The notes beneath the pieces were generated by a model, which was not told where the DNA came from, did no database searches, and saw nothing but the letters and a program-made list of their open reading frames with translations. This document shows positions 1 to 8,548 of a DNA stretch of 64,000 bases, piece by piece. Numbering within the stretch: position 1 is the first letter of the stretch; every line of letters starts with the position of its first letter. Position numbers and translations under genes: made by a program. Origin of the DNA: Phascolarctobacterium_A sp902463975 (GTDB taxonomy: Bacteria; Bacillota; Negativicutes; Acidaminococcales; Acidaminococcaceae); the NCBI RefSeq assembly GCF_902463975.1, contig NZ_CABQHJ010000001.1, positions 109,406 through 173,405 on the forward strand, read 5' to 3'.

Positions 1-839
1 TGCGCAATATGCTCCGGTGTTGTACCGCAGCAGCCGCCGACGATGCTTGCTCCCTTGCCTGCCAGCTTGTACATCAGCTCCGCATATTCCTCCGGACCGA
101 CATCAAAGCAGGTTTTGCCGTCACGCTGCACCGGCAGTCCGGCATTCGGATTGATAATCAGCGGCAGGCTGGTTGCTGCCAGCATCTGCGGGAACAGCTT
201 ACCCACCTGCACCGGTCCCAGACCGCAGTTAAAGCCGATGGCATCTACGCCCAGGCCTTCGCACATCAGAGCGGCAGCCTCTACCGTAGCACCGGTCAAC
301 AGCTTGCCATCCTCGTCAAAGGTCATGGTTACACAAATCGGCAAATCACAGTTTTCCTTAGACGCCAAAACCGCAGCTTTGATTTCATAGGTGTCGCTCA
401 TCGTTTCGATAAGAATCAAATCCGCACCGGCAGCAGCGCCGTAACGTACCATTTCGCCGTAGGCTTCTACTGCCTTTTCAAAAGGCAAATCGCCATAAGG
501 AGTCAACAGCTTGCCTGTCGGTCCCAAATTCAGCGCAACAAATTTATTTTCCCTGCCACCGCAGGCCTTCTTGGCAATCGCCACAGCCGCTTCGATGGTT
601 TCCTTGCAATCCAGGCCGGAGCCTGCCAGCTTCAACGGATTAGCGCCGAAGGTATTGGATTTTACGATATTGGAGCCTACATCAAGATAACTGCGATGCA
701 CAGCCTCTACAATATCGGGGTGTGTAAAATTCCAGCTTTCTGGCAGCTCACCCGGCTGCAGACCGCGTGCCTGCAGCTGTGTGCCGGTGGCACCATCAAA
801 GAACAGCATTTGCTTGCCTAACAATTCCTTAAAATTCAT
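1..839 (-). CDS. metH: Cobalamin-dependent methionine synthase, N-terminal part (runs off left edge)
   Basis: About 279 N-terminal residues are visible; the rest lies beyond the window. This is the homocysteine S-methyltransferase TIM-barrel domain of MetH. It binds homocysteine through a zinc held by three cysteines, which here would be Cys205 (GFNCG) and Cys270/Cys271 (GGCCGTTP). The opening DGATGTQLQ motif near residue 15 is typical. The family transfers a methyl group from methyltetrahydrofolate via cobalamin to make methionine. The start ATG lies 16 bases after the stop of the reactivation-protein gene, and metF is further upstream on the same strand, so the three look like one operon. 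Whether the cobalamin and folate domains follow in the same protein cannot be seen. Confidence 0.93.
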   Translation of the reverse strand, partial: MNFKELLGKQMLFFDGATGTQLQARGLQPGELPESWNFTHPDIVEAVHRSYLDVGSNIVKSNTFGANPLKLAGSGLDCKETIEAAVAIAKKACGGRENKFVALNLGPTGKLLTPYGDLPFEKAVEAYGEMVRYGAAAGADLILIETMSDTYEIKAAVLASKENCDLPICVTMTFDEDGKLLTGATVEAAALMCEGLGVDAIGFNCGLGPVQVGKLFPQMLAATSLPLIINPNAGLPVQRDGKTCFDVGPEEYAELMYKLAGKGASIVGGCCGTTPEHIA

Positions 840-855
840 AAATTAAATCTTCTCC

Positions 856-1494
856 TCAAACTTTCTTAATATCAGTATCTCTGTAAGGACAGTTTATATT
901 ACTGCAGGTCATACATTTATTCTGCACGCAGGCAGCATCTTCAGATAAGCCGATGATTGCCGTCACCGACTTGGACGGAGCCATCATCAGTCCGTCCGTC
1001 AGCGTCAGGCCGATGCGCTTGGCACAGTTCAGCACAGCGAACAGCTGACGCTGCTCCTCCAGCGGCCAATCTCCGTAACCAGGCGAAAAGCGAGGACGCT
1101 GCAGCAGACCGCCGGTTTCAGCCTGCGCCTGCACTTCATCGCAATAGCTTTCAATCAGCGCCGCTGCCACAGCCTGAGCCGCCGCACCTTCAGCAACGCT
1201 GATGAGCGCAAGGCGGCGGATGGCTGCGTCCACCCTGCTGCCGAGTGTTGCACCCATAAGCAGCACCGTGTCGCAACCCTTTAAATGACGCGCCAACGCA
1301 CGCGAATGAAAGCGTACGCCGCAATCCAACGTTACGCCTGCCTCATCTGCCGTTATCGCATGCTTTTGCAGCACATAGCGTGCCTGCACATCATTGCGCA
1401 GCTTCAGATAAACCGTATCCACTAAAATTTCTGCTGCCTTATCTCCCGGCTTGGCCCGCAGATAGCGCAGCGCTTCCTTTTGCTTAAATTCCAT
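856..1494 (-). CDS. Stand-alone MetH reactivation-domain protein
   Basis: This 212-residue protein matches the AdoMet-binding activation domain that forms the C-terminus of the long E. coli-type MetH. The key signature is RFSPGYGDWPL near residue 134, the loop that binds S-adenosylmethionine. The domain reductively remethylates oxidised cob(II)alamin. The C-terminus is cysteine-rich (CVQNKCMTCSNINCPYR), not part of the classical domain, and could hold a metal or redox site; that is inference. It sits between metF (34 bases upstream) and metH (16 bases downstream), consistent with a split methionine synthase. The ribosome-binding site before the ATG is weak. Confidence 0.85.
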   Translation of the reverse strand: MEFKQKEALRYLRAKPGDKAAEILVDTVYLKLRNDVQARYVLQKHAITADEAGVTLDCGVRFHSRALARHLKGCDTVLLMGATLGSRVDAAIRRLALISVAEGAAAQAVAAALIESYCDEVQAQAETGGLLQRPRFSPGYGDWPLEEQRQLFAVLNCAKRIGLTLTDGLMMAPSKSVTAIIGLSEDAACVQNKCMTCSNINCPYRDTDIKKV

Positions 1495-1528
1495 AACAAC
1501 AACCTGATTTTTGCGCCATAGCGCAGGA

Positions 1529-2404
1529 CTATTTATCTACAATCTCTCCGAGATTATTCATAATACCGGCAAAAATTTCCGGCTTGTTCATCGTATAGAT
1601 ATGTACATTATCAAAGCCGTTGGCAATCAGATCAATAATCTGACCGGTAGCATAGGCGATACCTGCCTGCTTCAGTGCCTCCGGCTTATCGGCAAATTTT
1701 TCTACCATCGCACGGAACTGCGGCGGCAGCTTAGTACCGCTCAGCTGGCAGATACGGATAATCTGCTTAGCATTCGTCACCGGCATAATACCCGGTACTA
1801 CCGGCACATTGATACCCGCACGCAGCAGGCGGAACATATAGTTGTACAAAATCGTATTATCAAAAAACATCTGCGTCACTAAAAAGTCAACGCCTGCATC
1901 CACCTTATACTTGGTGTTTTCTATATCCTTTTCCAGCGAACCCGATTCGGGATGGCCTTCGGGATAAGCAGCACCGCCAACACAGAAATCACCCTGCTGC
2001 TTTACAAACCGCATCAGCTCACTGGCATGGGCAAAGCTGCCGATTTCCTCACCCTGCATATCTGCCGGTATATCGCCGCGCAGTGCCAGAATATTTTTTA
2101 CGCCAAAGCCCTGCAGCTGTCCAAGTACCTCTGCCAGCTTTGCTTCATCAGCCTTTACACAAGTCAGATGAGCCAGAGCCGGCATGCCGTTATCCTGTAC
2201 CTTTTGGGCCAGTGCTGCCGAATAGCCTACCGTGCTGCCGCCTGCGCCATAGGTAACGCTCATATAGGACGGCTTGCTGGCCGCAATCTGGTTGACAATC
2301 TCCAGACTGTTTTGCAGCTCTGCGCCCTGCTTAGGCGGAAACAGCTCGCACGACAGATGAATTTTACCGTTTTTTAAGATATCAATTATTTTTTCCGATG
2401 TCAT
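1529..2404 (-). CDS. metF: 5,10-methylenetetrahydrofolate reductase
   Basis: This is a 291-residue flavoprotein of MetF length. It reduces methylenetetrahydrofolate to methyltetrahydrofolate, the methyl donor for MetH encoded downstream. Visible family motifs are SCELFPPK with the catalytic Glu near residue 20, TYGAGGS near 52, HLTC near 80, ALRGD near 107, YPEGHPE, TQMFFD, PGIMP and HIYTMN near the end. A GGGGG ribosome-binding site precedes the ATG, and a sigma70-type promoter lies about 35 bases further upstream, so metF heads the methionine operon. Many anaerobes pair MetF with a MetV partner; none is visible here. Confidence 0.95.
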   Translation of the reverse strand: MTSEKIIDILKNGKIHLSCELFPPKQGAELQNSLEIVNQIAASKPSYMSVTYGAGGSTVGYSAALAQKVQDNGMPALAHLTCVKADEAKLAEVLGQLQGFGVKNILALRGDIPADMQGEEIGSFAHASELMRFVKQQGDFCVGGAAYPEGHPESGSLEKDIENTKYKVDAGVDFLVTQMFFDNTILYNYMFRLLRAGINVPVVPGIMPVTNAKQIIRICQLSGTKLPPQFRAMVEKFADKPEALKQAGIAYATGQIIDLIANGFDNVHIYTMNKPEIFAGIMNNLGEIVDK

Positions 2405-2438
2405 AATAATCCCCCAAAATTAAAAGCATTCGTATGAC

Positions 2439-2467
2439 ATTTTAACAGTTAGCGACATCTTTGGCAA
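2439..2467 (-). promoter_or_regulatory. Predicted sigma70 promoter for metF operon
   Basis: Read on the minus strand there is TTGCCA, a 17-base spacer and TAAAAT, placed about 35 bases before the metF start codon. No S-box, T-box or cobalamin riboswitch signature was recognised in the short leader. Confidence 0.55.
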
Positions 2468-2534
2468 ACAAAAAGCAGAAGAAATTAACTAATAGGCGAT
2501 AAAACCTACCAAAATGATAAATATGTTACACACT

Positions 2535-2563
2535 AAAAATCCCGCAACCAAATAAGCTGCGGG
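2535..2563 (-). terminator. Intrinsic terminator after tRNA-Ser
   Basis: On the minus strand CCCGCA and TGCGGG form a GC-rich stem, followed by ATTTTT. It lies just after the CCA end of tRNA-Ser. Confidence 0.8.
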
Positions 2564-2575
2564 AAGGAAATTCGT

Positions 2576-2666
2576 TGGCGGAGACGGTGGGATTCGAACC
2601 CACGTGCCGCGCAAACGGCAAACTGATTTCGAGTCAGCCGCGTTATGACCACTTCGCTACGTCTCC
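2576..2666 (-). tRNA. tRNA-Ser (anticodon CGA), CCA encoded
   Basis: The minus strand folds as a class II tRNA. The acceptor 5' strand GGAGACG pairs with CGTCTCC, followed by discriminator G and an encoded CCA. The anticodon loop is CTCGAAA, giving anticodon CGA that reads UCG. A long variable arm (GCCG...CGGC type) and a GGTTCGAATCC T-arm are present, as expected for serine. It has its own promoter and terminator. Confidence 0.95.
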
Positions 2667-2711
2667 ATTATTCTGTTGGCGCGAATATATTCGCATCAGG
2701 TTAACATTAAT

Positions 2712-2740
2712 ATTATATAGGAAAAATCCCGTCTTGGCAA
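2712..2740 (-). promoter_or_regulatory. Promoter for tRNA-Ser
   Basis: On the minus strand TTGCCA, a 17-base spacer and a perfect TATAAT lie about 46 bases before the tRNA 5' end. Confidence 0.7.
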
Positions 2741-2753
2741 CCGCATACTGAAA

Positions 2754-3254
2754 TTATTCCTGCGACACACCAGCTTCACTCCTGCGCTTCGCCTTGTTTT
2801 CCTGACGGCGACGGCGGAAAAAGTCGCGCATCACCTGCGCGCATTCCTCCTCACAGATGCCGCTGACAACCTCCGCGCAGTGATTAAGATTAGGATTCGT
2901 AATGATATTGAAAATGGATTCCGCACCGCCGGCCTTCACATCAGGACAGCCATAAACAACGCGGTCGACACGGCCGTTGACAATGGCACCGCTGCACATC
3001 GGGCAAGGCTCAACGGTAACGTAAAGCGCACAACCGCTCAAACGCCAACGCCCCAGACGCTCGCAGGCCTCGCGGATGACGATGACCTCAGCGTGCGCCG
3101 TTGCGTCATGCCACGTTTCACGCATATTGTGCGCAGCGGCGATAACCTCGCCCGTTGTCATGTCCGCCAGCACCGCGCCGATAGGAATTTCACCAAGCTC
3201 TGCGGCCTTGCGTGCTTCAGCCAGCGCCAGCTGCATATACTTTTTATCGTCCAT
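2754..3254 (-). CDS. tadA: tRNA-specific adenosine deaminase
   Basis: This 166-residue zinc deaminase converts the wobble adenosine of tRNA-Arg(ACG) to inosine. His54 and Glu56 in HAEV, plus Cys84 and Cys87 in PCPMCSG, are the zinc ligands and the proton shuttle. I use the ATG giving MDDKKYMQLAL. It overlaps the stop of the upstream ABC-F gene as TGATG, implying translational coupling, and an upstream in-frame start would add a Gly-rich stretch foreign to the family. The basic C-terminal tail (RRRRQENKAKRR) fits tRNA binding. Confidence 0.93.
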   Translation of the reverse strand: MDDKKYMQLALAEARKAAELGEIPIGAVLADMTTGEVIAAAHNMRETWHDATAHAEVIVIREACERLGRWRLSGCALYVTVEPCPMCSGAIVNGRVDRVVYGCPDVKAGGAESIFNIITNPNLNHCAEVVSGICEEECAQVMRDFFRRRRQENKAKRRSEAGVSQE

Positions 3255-5203
3255 CAGGCATCCTCCGCCGCTTCCATCAGCAGCTCCCATTTTTCCATCA
3301 GCTCGGCAATGGTTTGCTCGTATTCCTCATGCTCTGCTGCCATAGCTGCGCTATGCTCGGGACTGGTGTGATTTGCCGGATCCGCCATCTGCTTTTCCAA
3401 AAGGCCCATCATAGCCTCCTGCTCACGAATCTGCAACTCTACCTTGGGCAACAGTCGTGCAGCCTCATCCGGGCTGTAACGGCGCTTTTTATCCTCCTGC
3501 TTTTTCGCTTTCGCCGGCGCAGCAGCAACCTGCTGTTGCTGCTTTTTAGCCTGTGCCTCCGCATAGGCCGCAGCCTTTTCCGCTTCCTCCTGTGGCTGCG
3601 CCAAAGCAGCAGCCTTTTTCTGCTTCTCTTCGAGGTAAAAATCATAGTTACCCTTGTAATCCTTAACCTCTAAATCCTCAATTTCCCAGATGCGGTCCGC
3701 AACCTCATTGACGAAATAACGGTCATGGCTGACTACCAGTACGGTGCCGTCAAAGGACTCCAAAGCAGCCTCTACCGCTTCGCGTGCCATAATATCCAGA
3801 TGGTTTGTCGGTTCGTCAAGCACCAGACAGTTGGCACCGTCCAGCACCAGCTTCAGCAGCACCAGGCGTGCCTTCTGACCGCCGCTCAGCTCACCGATTT
3901 TCTTAAAGACATCATCACCGTGGAACAGCATACCGCCAAGCATCGAGCGTGTATGCTCTTCCGTAAAGCCGTATTCAATCACAAAGTTTTCCAACAGCGT
4001 CTGCTCCGGGTTCAGGCGCTCATAGCTCTGCGAAAAATAACCGATCTGCACTCTGCTGCCAATCTTTGCCTTGCCCTTCAGCGGTGCAATTTCACCCAAG
4101 ATAGTACGCAGCAGCGTCGTCTTACCGGTGCCGTTGGCACCCAACAGCGCAGCCTTTTCACCACGGCGCAGCGTCAGATTAATGCCCTTGGCCAGTACCT
4201 TCTCCCCGTAGCCTATGGTGAGGTCCTCCATAATCAGCACTCTGTCCGCACATTCGGCAGCAGGCGGCAAACGCAGCTCAAACTCCTCGTGCTGCACCGG
4301 CGCATCAATACGCTCCAGACGGTCCAGCTGTGACTGACGGCCGCGCGCCATTTTACTCTTGATGCCTGCCTTAAAGCGACGGATATACGCCTCAGTGCGC
4401 GCAATATAATCCTGCTGCGCATTGTAGGCAGCAGTCATCGTACTGCTCTGAATCGCCTTCTGCTCCAGATAGCGGCTGTAGTTTCCCTTGAAGGATTGCA
4501 GCTTGCCGCCCTCCATCTCCAGAATGCGCATAGCAACATTATCAAGGAAGGCACGGTCATGGCTGACAACGAGCAGACCGCCCTTAAATTCCTGCAGATA
4601 CTTTTCCAGCCACTGCGTCATAACAATATCAAGATGGTTTGTCGGTTCGTCCAAAATCATAAAGTCGGGATTTCGCACCAGTGCCGCCGCCAGCATCAGA
4701 CGTGTTTTCTGCCCGCCGCTCAGTGTTGCCGCGTCATGCTGCCACCAATCCTCGGTGTAGCCCAAACCGATAAGCACACGCTTAATGCGGTTTTCGTAAT
4801 TATAACCGTCGATAAACTCATAGCGTTTGAGTACGCGGCCGTATTCTTCAAGGCAGCTGTCGAGCTTTTCGCCCTGCAGCTTGCCGGAATCAGCCTCCAG
4901 CTGTGCCAGCTTTTGGCGCAGGTTGCCGATTTCCGGGCAGGCTGTCTGCATAAACTGCCAGATAGTACCTCTGATATCGGTAAAGCCCTGCTGTACATAG
5001 CCCACACTGATACCGGGCTCGAATTTTACCGCACCGCTGTCAACCCATTCAGGCTGCAGCAGGCAACGCAGCAGCGTCGTCTTGCCGCTGCCGTTGACAC
5101 CGACAAGGCCAATATGCTCGCCCTGCTCCACCATAAAGCTTACATCTTTAAATATTTCATGAATGCCAAATGCTTTGGCGATTTTATCTACTACTAATTG
5201 CAT
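3254..5203 (-). CDS. ABC-F family ATPase (Uup/YdiF-like, ribosome-associated type)
   Basis: This 649-residue protein has two ABC ATPase domains and no membrane segment. Domain 1 shows GVNGSGKTT, LSGGQKTRL and ILDEPTNHLD; domain 2 shows GANGTGKTT, LSGGQKARL and VLDEPTNHLD. A long charged linker follows the first domain, and an Ala/Gln/Lys-rich coiled coil ends the protein. ABC-F proteins act on the ribosome, for example relieving stalled translation; some subfamilies give antibiotic protection, but nothing here points to that. I chose the ATG giving MQLVVDK, since a good AAAGGAG lies about 8 bases upstream; a longer open frame exists. The stop overlaps the tadA start. Confidence 0.9.
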   Translation of the reverse strand: MQLVVDKIAKAFGIHEIFKDVSFMVEQGEHIGLVGVNGSGKTTLLRCLLQPEWVDSGAVKFEPGISVGYVQQGFTDIRGTIWQFMQTACPEIGNLRQKLAQLEADSGKLQGEKLDSCLEEYGRVLKRYEFIDGYNYENRIKRVLIGLGYTEDWWQHDAATLSGGQKTRLMLAAALVRNPDFMILDEPTNHLDIVMTQWLEKYLQEFKGGLLVVSHDRAFLDNVAMRILEMEGGKLQSFKGNYSRYLEQKAIQSSTMTAAYNAQQDYIARTEAYIRRFKAGIKSKMARGRQSQLDRLERIDAPVQHEEFELRLPPAAECADRVLIMEDLTIGYGEKVLAKGINLTLRRGEKAALLGANGTGKTTLLRTILGEIAPLKGKAKIGSRVQIGYFSQSYERLNPEQTLLENFVIEYGFTEEHTRSMLGGMLFHGDDVFKKIGELSGGQKARLVLLKLVLDGANCLVLDEPTNHLDIMAREAVEAALESFDGTVLVVSHDRYFVNEVADRIWEIEDLEVKDYKGNYDFYLEEKQKKAAALAQPQEEAEKAAAYAEAQAKKQQQQVAAAPAKAKKQEDKKRRYSPDEAARLLPKVELQIREQEAMMGLLEKQMADPANHTSPEHSAAMAAEHEEYEQTIAELMEKWELLMEAAEDA

Positions 5204-5292
5204 AACCATTCTCCTTTTAACAACTATTATAACACCTTCCGGCATTATACTCAAAAGGCTCTGCTATATTCTTATGTTTTCGTGTATTACAT

Positions 5293-5323
5293 AAAAAGAG
5301 GCTGCCGCATCCGCGGCAACCTC
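5293..5323 (-). terminator. Intrinsic terminator after amino-acid permease
   Basis: The minus strand forms GAGGTTGCCGC / GCGGCAGCCTC with a short loop, followed by TTTTT. It sits just beyond the permease stop codon. Confidence 0.85.
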
Positions 5324-5332
5324 CATATACTT

Positions 5333-6760
5333 TTAAGATTTATGAGCCATAGCAACCTGAGTTTTGGTCTGAACCAAGCTCTTGTGATGCTTGCGCCAAC
5401 GATAGCAAAGCATCGGCACCACCAACATCGGTACACCTGCATACAGCGTCTGACGCAAATCCGGTGTCAAAGCAATTACTGCCAGGCAGAAAACCTGCGA
5501 CCAGATACCGAAATGCGTAACATACGGGAAGAACGGTGTTTTATACTTCAGAGTATCCTCCTTGCCTGCGGCAATCAGACGGCGGCGGAAATTATATTGG
5601 CTCCAGCAAATGGAAATCCAAGCCATTGCTCCGGTAAAGCCGGATACTGCCAGCAAATAAGTATACAGTGTAGAATCGGGATTAAAGGTGTAGAAAACGA
5701 TAACTGCCCAGCAGGCGCACACAGAAACGATAATAGAATTCTGCGGCATACCGTTTTTATTGAGCTTGCCCAAAAACGCCGGTGCCATATCCATGCGAGC
5801 CAGTGCATGCAGCGCACGAGCACCGCCGTACAGGCCGGAGTTAGCGCAGGAAACACCTGCAACCAGCACTACAAAGGCAATCGCAGAGGCTAAGCCGTCA
5901 AAGCCGTATTCCGCCAGAGCAGCGGCGAACACGCTCTCCTTCAGGCTGGCCTTATCCCACGGCATAATGGACAGCAATAACGTAATAGGAATGATATATA
6001 AAGCAATGACACGCCAGGAAACATTACGAACCGCAATAGGAATGCTTTTAGCAGGATCCTTGCATTCGCCCGCAGCCAGACCGATGATTTCGGTACCCTG
6101 GAAGTTAACCAGAATAATAACCATGGTCAGCACAATCGGCCAATATCCCTGAGGAGCAAAGCCGCCTTGGCCCAACAGCACCTTAGCGCCTAAATAGCCC
6201 TGGTCACCGACAAGACCGCAGACTATTAAACCAGCAACGCCGCAAAAGCCAACAAGGGCAGCAATTTTGATAATAGAAAGCCAAAATTCGCTTTCACCGA
6301 AATTATCAACATGAAAAAGGTTAATTACAGTCACCAGCAGGCCAAAAAGAATTGCCCACCACAGCTGACTGACAGCAGGTACAAAATTATTCATAATAAT
6401 ACCCGCAGCAATCATTTCAGACGGCACGTAAGCCATCCAGTTCAGCCAATAGGCCCAGCCAACGCCACAAGCCCAGGTTGAGGATATATTCTCACGTGCG
6501 TAGGTAACAAAGGAACCGGAAATAGGCTTAGCTACAGCCAGCTCCGCCAGGCACAGCATAACGCATAAGACGATTGCACCGCCAAAAAGATAAGAAAGAA
6601 TAATAGCAGGTCCGGCCTGCTCAATCGCATATCCGGCACCTAAAAAATAACAGCTGCCGATAATGCCACCTAAAGAAATCATCTGTAAGTGTCTGTTCTT
6701 TAAACTTCTATTCATGGATTGCTCGTTCATTACCTTAATAACACAACCTTTCTTGAGCAT
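5333..6760 (-). CDS. Amino-acid permease, APC superfamily (AAT-like)
   Basis: This protein of about 475 residues has roughly twelve hydrophobic segments, characteristic of amino acid/proton symporters. The N-terminal SLGGIIGSCYFLGAGYAI is the conserved first-helix substrate loop of the family, and FQGTEIIGLAAGECKDP is the helix 6 region that contacts the amino-acid backbone. The substrate cannot be named. Starts at 6760, 6730 (MNEQ) and 6715 are possible; the first has an AAGG at reasonable distance. A small dyad GGAAC/GTTCC lies just upstream. The gene appears monocistronic, with a terminator at its end. Confidence 0.85.
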   Translation of the reverse strand: MLKKGCVIKVMNEQSMNRSLKNRHLQMISLGGIIGSCYFLGAGYAIEQAGPAIILSYLFGGAIVLCVMLCLAELAVAKPISGSFVTYARENISSTWACGVGWAYWLNWMAYVPSEMIAAGIIMNNFVPAVSQLWWAILFGLLVTVINLFHVDNFGESEFWLSIIKIAALVGFCGVAGLIVCGLVGDQGYLGAKVLLGQGGFAPQGYWPIVLTMVIILVNFQGTEIIGLAAGECKDPAKSIPIAVRNVSWRVIALYIIPITLLLSIMPWDKASLKESVFAAALAEYGFDGLASAIAFVVLVAGVSCANSGLYGGARALHALARMDMAPAFLGKLNKNGMPQNSIIVSVCACWAVIVFYTFNPDSTLYTYLLAVSGFTGAMAWISICWSQYNFRRRLIAAGKEDTLKYKTPFFPYVTHFGIWSQVFCLAVIALTPDLRQTLYAGVPMLVVPMLCYRWRKHHKSLVQTKTQVAMAHKS

Positions 6761-6931
6761 ATGTGTGGAACCTTACGTTCCGCCTTAATTCTTGTGATAT
6801 GATTTTACTACAAAAAACCGCGTTTGTATAGCAAAAAATGCACTAAAATCAGCGATTTTACAAAAAAAATCTATTTTCCTCATATTTCCGCTATTTTGCA
6901 TCATTTTCAAGCGTACTTCTCCACAATTCTA

Positions 6932-6974
6932 TACAAAAAATACTCCCCCGTCATCCCAGCAATGACAAGGGAGT
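6932..6974 (-). terminator. Intrinsic terminator after DASS transporter
   Basis: On the minus strand ACTCCC(T)TGTCAT pairs with ATGACGGGGGAGT, followed by ATTTTTT. The roughly 155 bases on to the permease start are AT-rich, with no gene seen. Confidence 0.75.
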
Positions 6975-6991
6975 AAACAAAGAAGGCTTTA

Positions 6992-8404
6992 TTAAAGATG
7001 GCTGAACAGGCTCCAGAAATGTATGCAGATACAGCCAAGCGCACTGACGAGCAGCATGCAGATTACCGAAAGCCTGATACCGTTTTTCAGTAAATCGTCA
7101 GGATTCAGGCCATAGGTTACACCCACGGCACGCGTGCTGACCGGCAGAATAAAGGCACAGTTAACGGCAACAATCGAGGTCAGGATATAAGGAATGGGGT
7201 TCAGCCCCAGCTGCTGCGAAATGCTTTGTACTACCGGAATTGAGATAGAAGCCGCCGCGGTATTGCTGCTGATTTCCGTCAGGAAGGTAGCAAACAGCGT
7301 CAGGCTGAACATCGTTTCCCAACCGCCGCTCAACGGCAGGAGTGTAATTACCTTGGCAATCTGTGTTGCCGCACCGGTTTTCGTAATCAGCTGGCCCAAC
7401 GCCAGACCGCCGGAAAAAAGGAAAATCATACCCCACATAATGCCCTTTTCAGCCTCACGCCATGTAAGGAGCAGCTGGCCTGTTTCGTTGCGCAGCATAA
7501 AGGTGAGCATGCCGAAGGTGAAGAAAACATAAGCAGGCTTCATCAGCGGCAGATACTGCACATAAAGCGGACGGACGAAGGCCAGACCTGTTGCCAGAAT
7601 AAAAAGCCACAGGCCTAATTTCTCGCCGCGGCTCATCGGCCCGAGCTTATCATAGGCAGCGCGGAAATATTCCTTACCGCCGTCCAGACGCTTAATCGGT
7701 AACGGCAAACGCAGCAGATAACCAAGTATAAGCAGCATAATGATGAACAGCAGCGGCAGAAAGCGGATAACCCAATCCACATACATGAATTCGTGTCCCG
7801 TGAGCTTTTCCAGATAGCTGATTGCTACCAGATTAGAGCTGCTGCCCAAAGGTGAGCCGAAGCCGCCGAAGCCTGCGCCCCAGACGATGGCCAATAAAAT
7901 CGGTGTCGCTACGGGATTATTGGTAATCTGCTGCTGTCCCAAAAAACGCAGCATGCTTACAGCCACCGGCAGCAGAATCATAACTACAACAACGTTTGGC
8001 AGAAAGATGGACAGCAACGTTGAAGCAACCAGCCAGACGCATATCTGCTCGCGCATCGATGTTCCCAAACCGCAAAGACTTTTTATCGCCAGACGCTTAT
8101 CAAGATGTGTTTTTTCCCACACCAGACTGATAAGGTCACTGCCAACAAGCAATACGACGATTTCCGAAAAGTATTTGCTGATAATCCCCTCCATAGGCAC
8201 CATGCCGAAGATAGCGTTCAGTGGAATCGGCAGCAGCGAGGTTACGGCAATATTTACCGGACGCAGCACCCACCAAAGGCCCATCCAAAAAATCGTGGCA
8301 ATGGCGGCCGCCTGCTTAAATTCAATCACAGGTGCCAATAAAAGCAGGACAACAAGAAAAAGTAAAGGTCCCGACAACACGTTCAATGAACGGTGTTTTT
8401 TCAT
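6992..8404 (-). CDS. DASS/SLC13-type divalent anion:sodium symporter
   Basis: This integral membrane protein of about 470 residues has around twelve helices. It carries the two SNT-type substrate motifs of the DASS family: GSSSNLVA in the first half and SNTAAASISIP in the second. Family members import dicarboxylates such as succinate, malate or tartrate, or sulfate. I use the ATG at 8404 (MKKHRSLN); a TTG 27 bases upstream would add residues without a better ribosome site. It is divergent from a LysR-type gene, so a dicarboxylate inducible system is likely. The exact anion is not deducible. Confidence 0.85.
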   Translation of the reverse strand: MKKHRSLNVLSGPLLFLVVLLLLAPVIEFKQAAAIATIFWMGLWWVLRPVNIAVTSLLPIPLNAIFGMVPMEGIISKYFSEIVVLLVGSDLISLVWEKTHLDKRLAIKSLCGLGTSMREQICVWLVASTLLSIFLPNVVVVMILLPVAVSMLRFLGQQQITNNPVATPILLAIVWGAGFGGFGSPLGSSSNLVAISYLEKLTGHEFMYVDWVIRFLPLLFIIMLLILGYLLRLPLPIKRLDGGKEYFRAAYDKLGPMSRGEKLGLWLFILATGLAFVRPLYVQYLPLMKPAYVFFTFGMLTFMLRNETGQLLLTWREAEKGIMWGMIFLFSGGLALGQLITKTGAATQIAKVITLLPLSGGWETMFSLTLFATFLTEISSNTAAASISIPVVQSISQQLGLNPIPYILTSIVAVNCAFILPVSTRAVGVTYGLNPDDLLKNGIRLSVICMLLVSALGCICIHFWSLFSHL

Positions 8405-8503
8405 AAATAACAGCTTCCTCTCTAAGTTCAATAGAAGTTTAATTCTATTTTTGCATTTACTTAATTCTACTCCCGTTCTATAATTAAGTAAAAGACTTTA
8501 TTT

Positions 8504-8518
8504 TGATTAATATAATCA
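8504..8518. promoter_or_regulatory. Candidate LysR operator between DASS gene and lysR
   Basis: The 15-base palindrome TGATTA-ATA-TAATCA has the T-N11-A form of LysR-type boxes. It lies 30 bases before the regulator ATG, inside the divergent intergenic region. Confidence 0.45.
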
Positions 8519-8548
8519 TATTTTTTGATATTTTAAGGAGATACTGCT

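Noticed and set aside
2405..2540. S-box or cobalamin riboswitch before metF
   Set aside because: The short leader lacks the conserved cores of both.
3254..5203. ABC-F protein as an antibiotic resistance factor
   Set aside because: No resistance-subfamily signature, leader peptide or mobile context; sits in core genome coupled to tadA.
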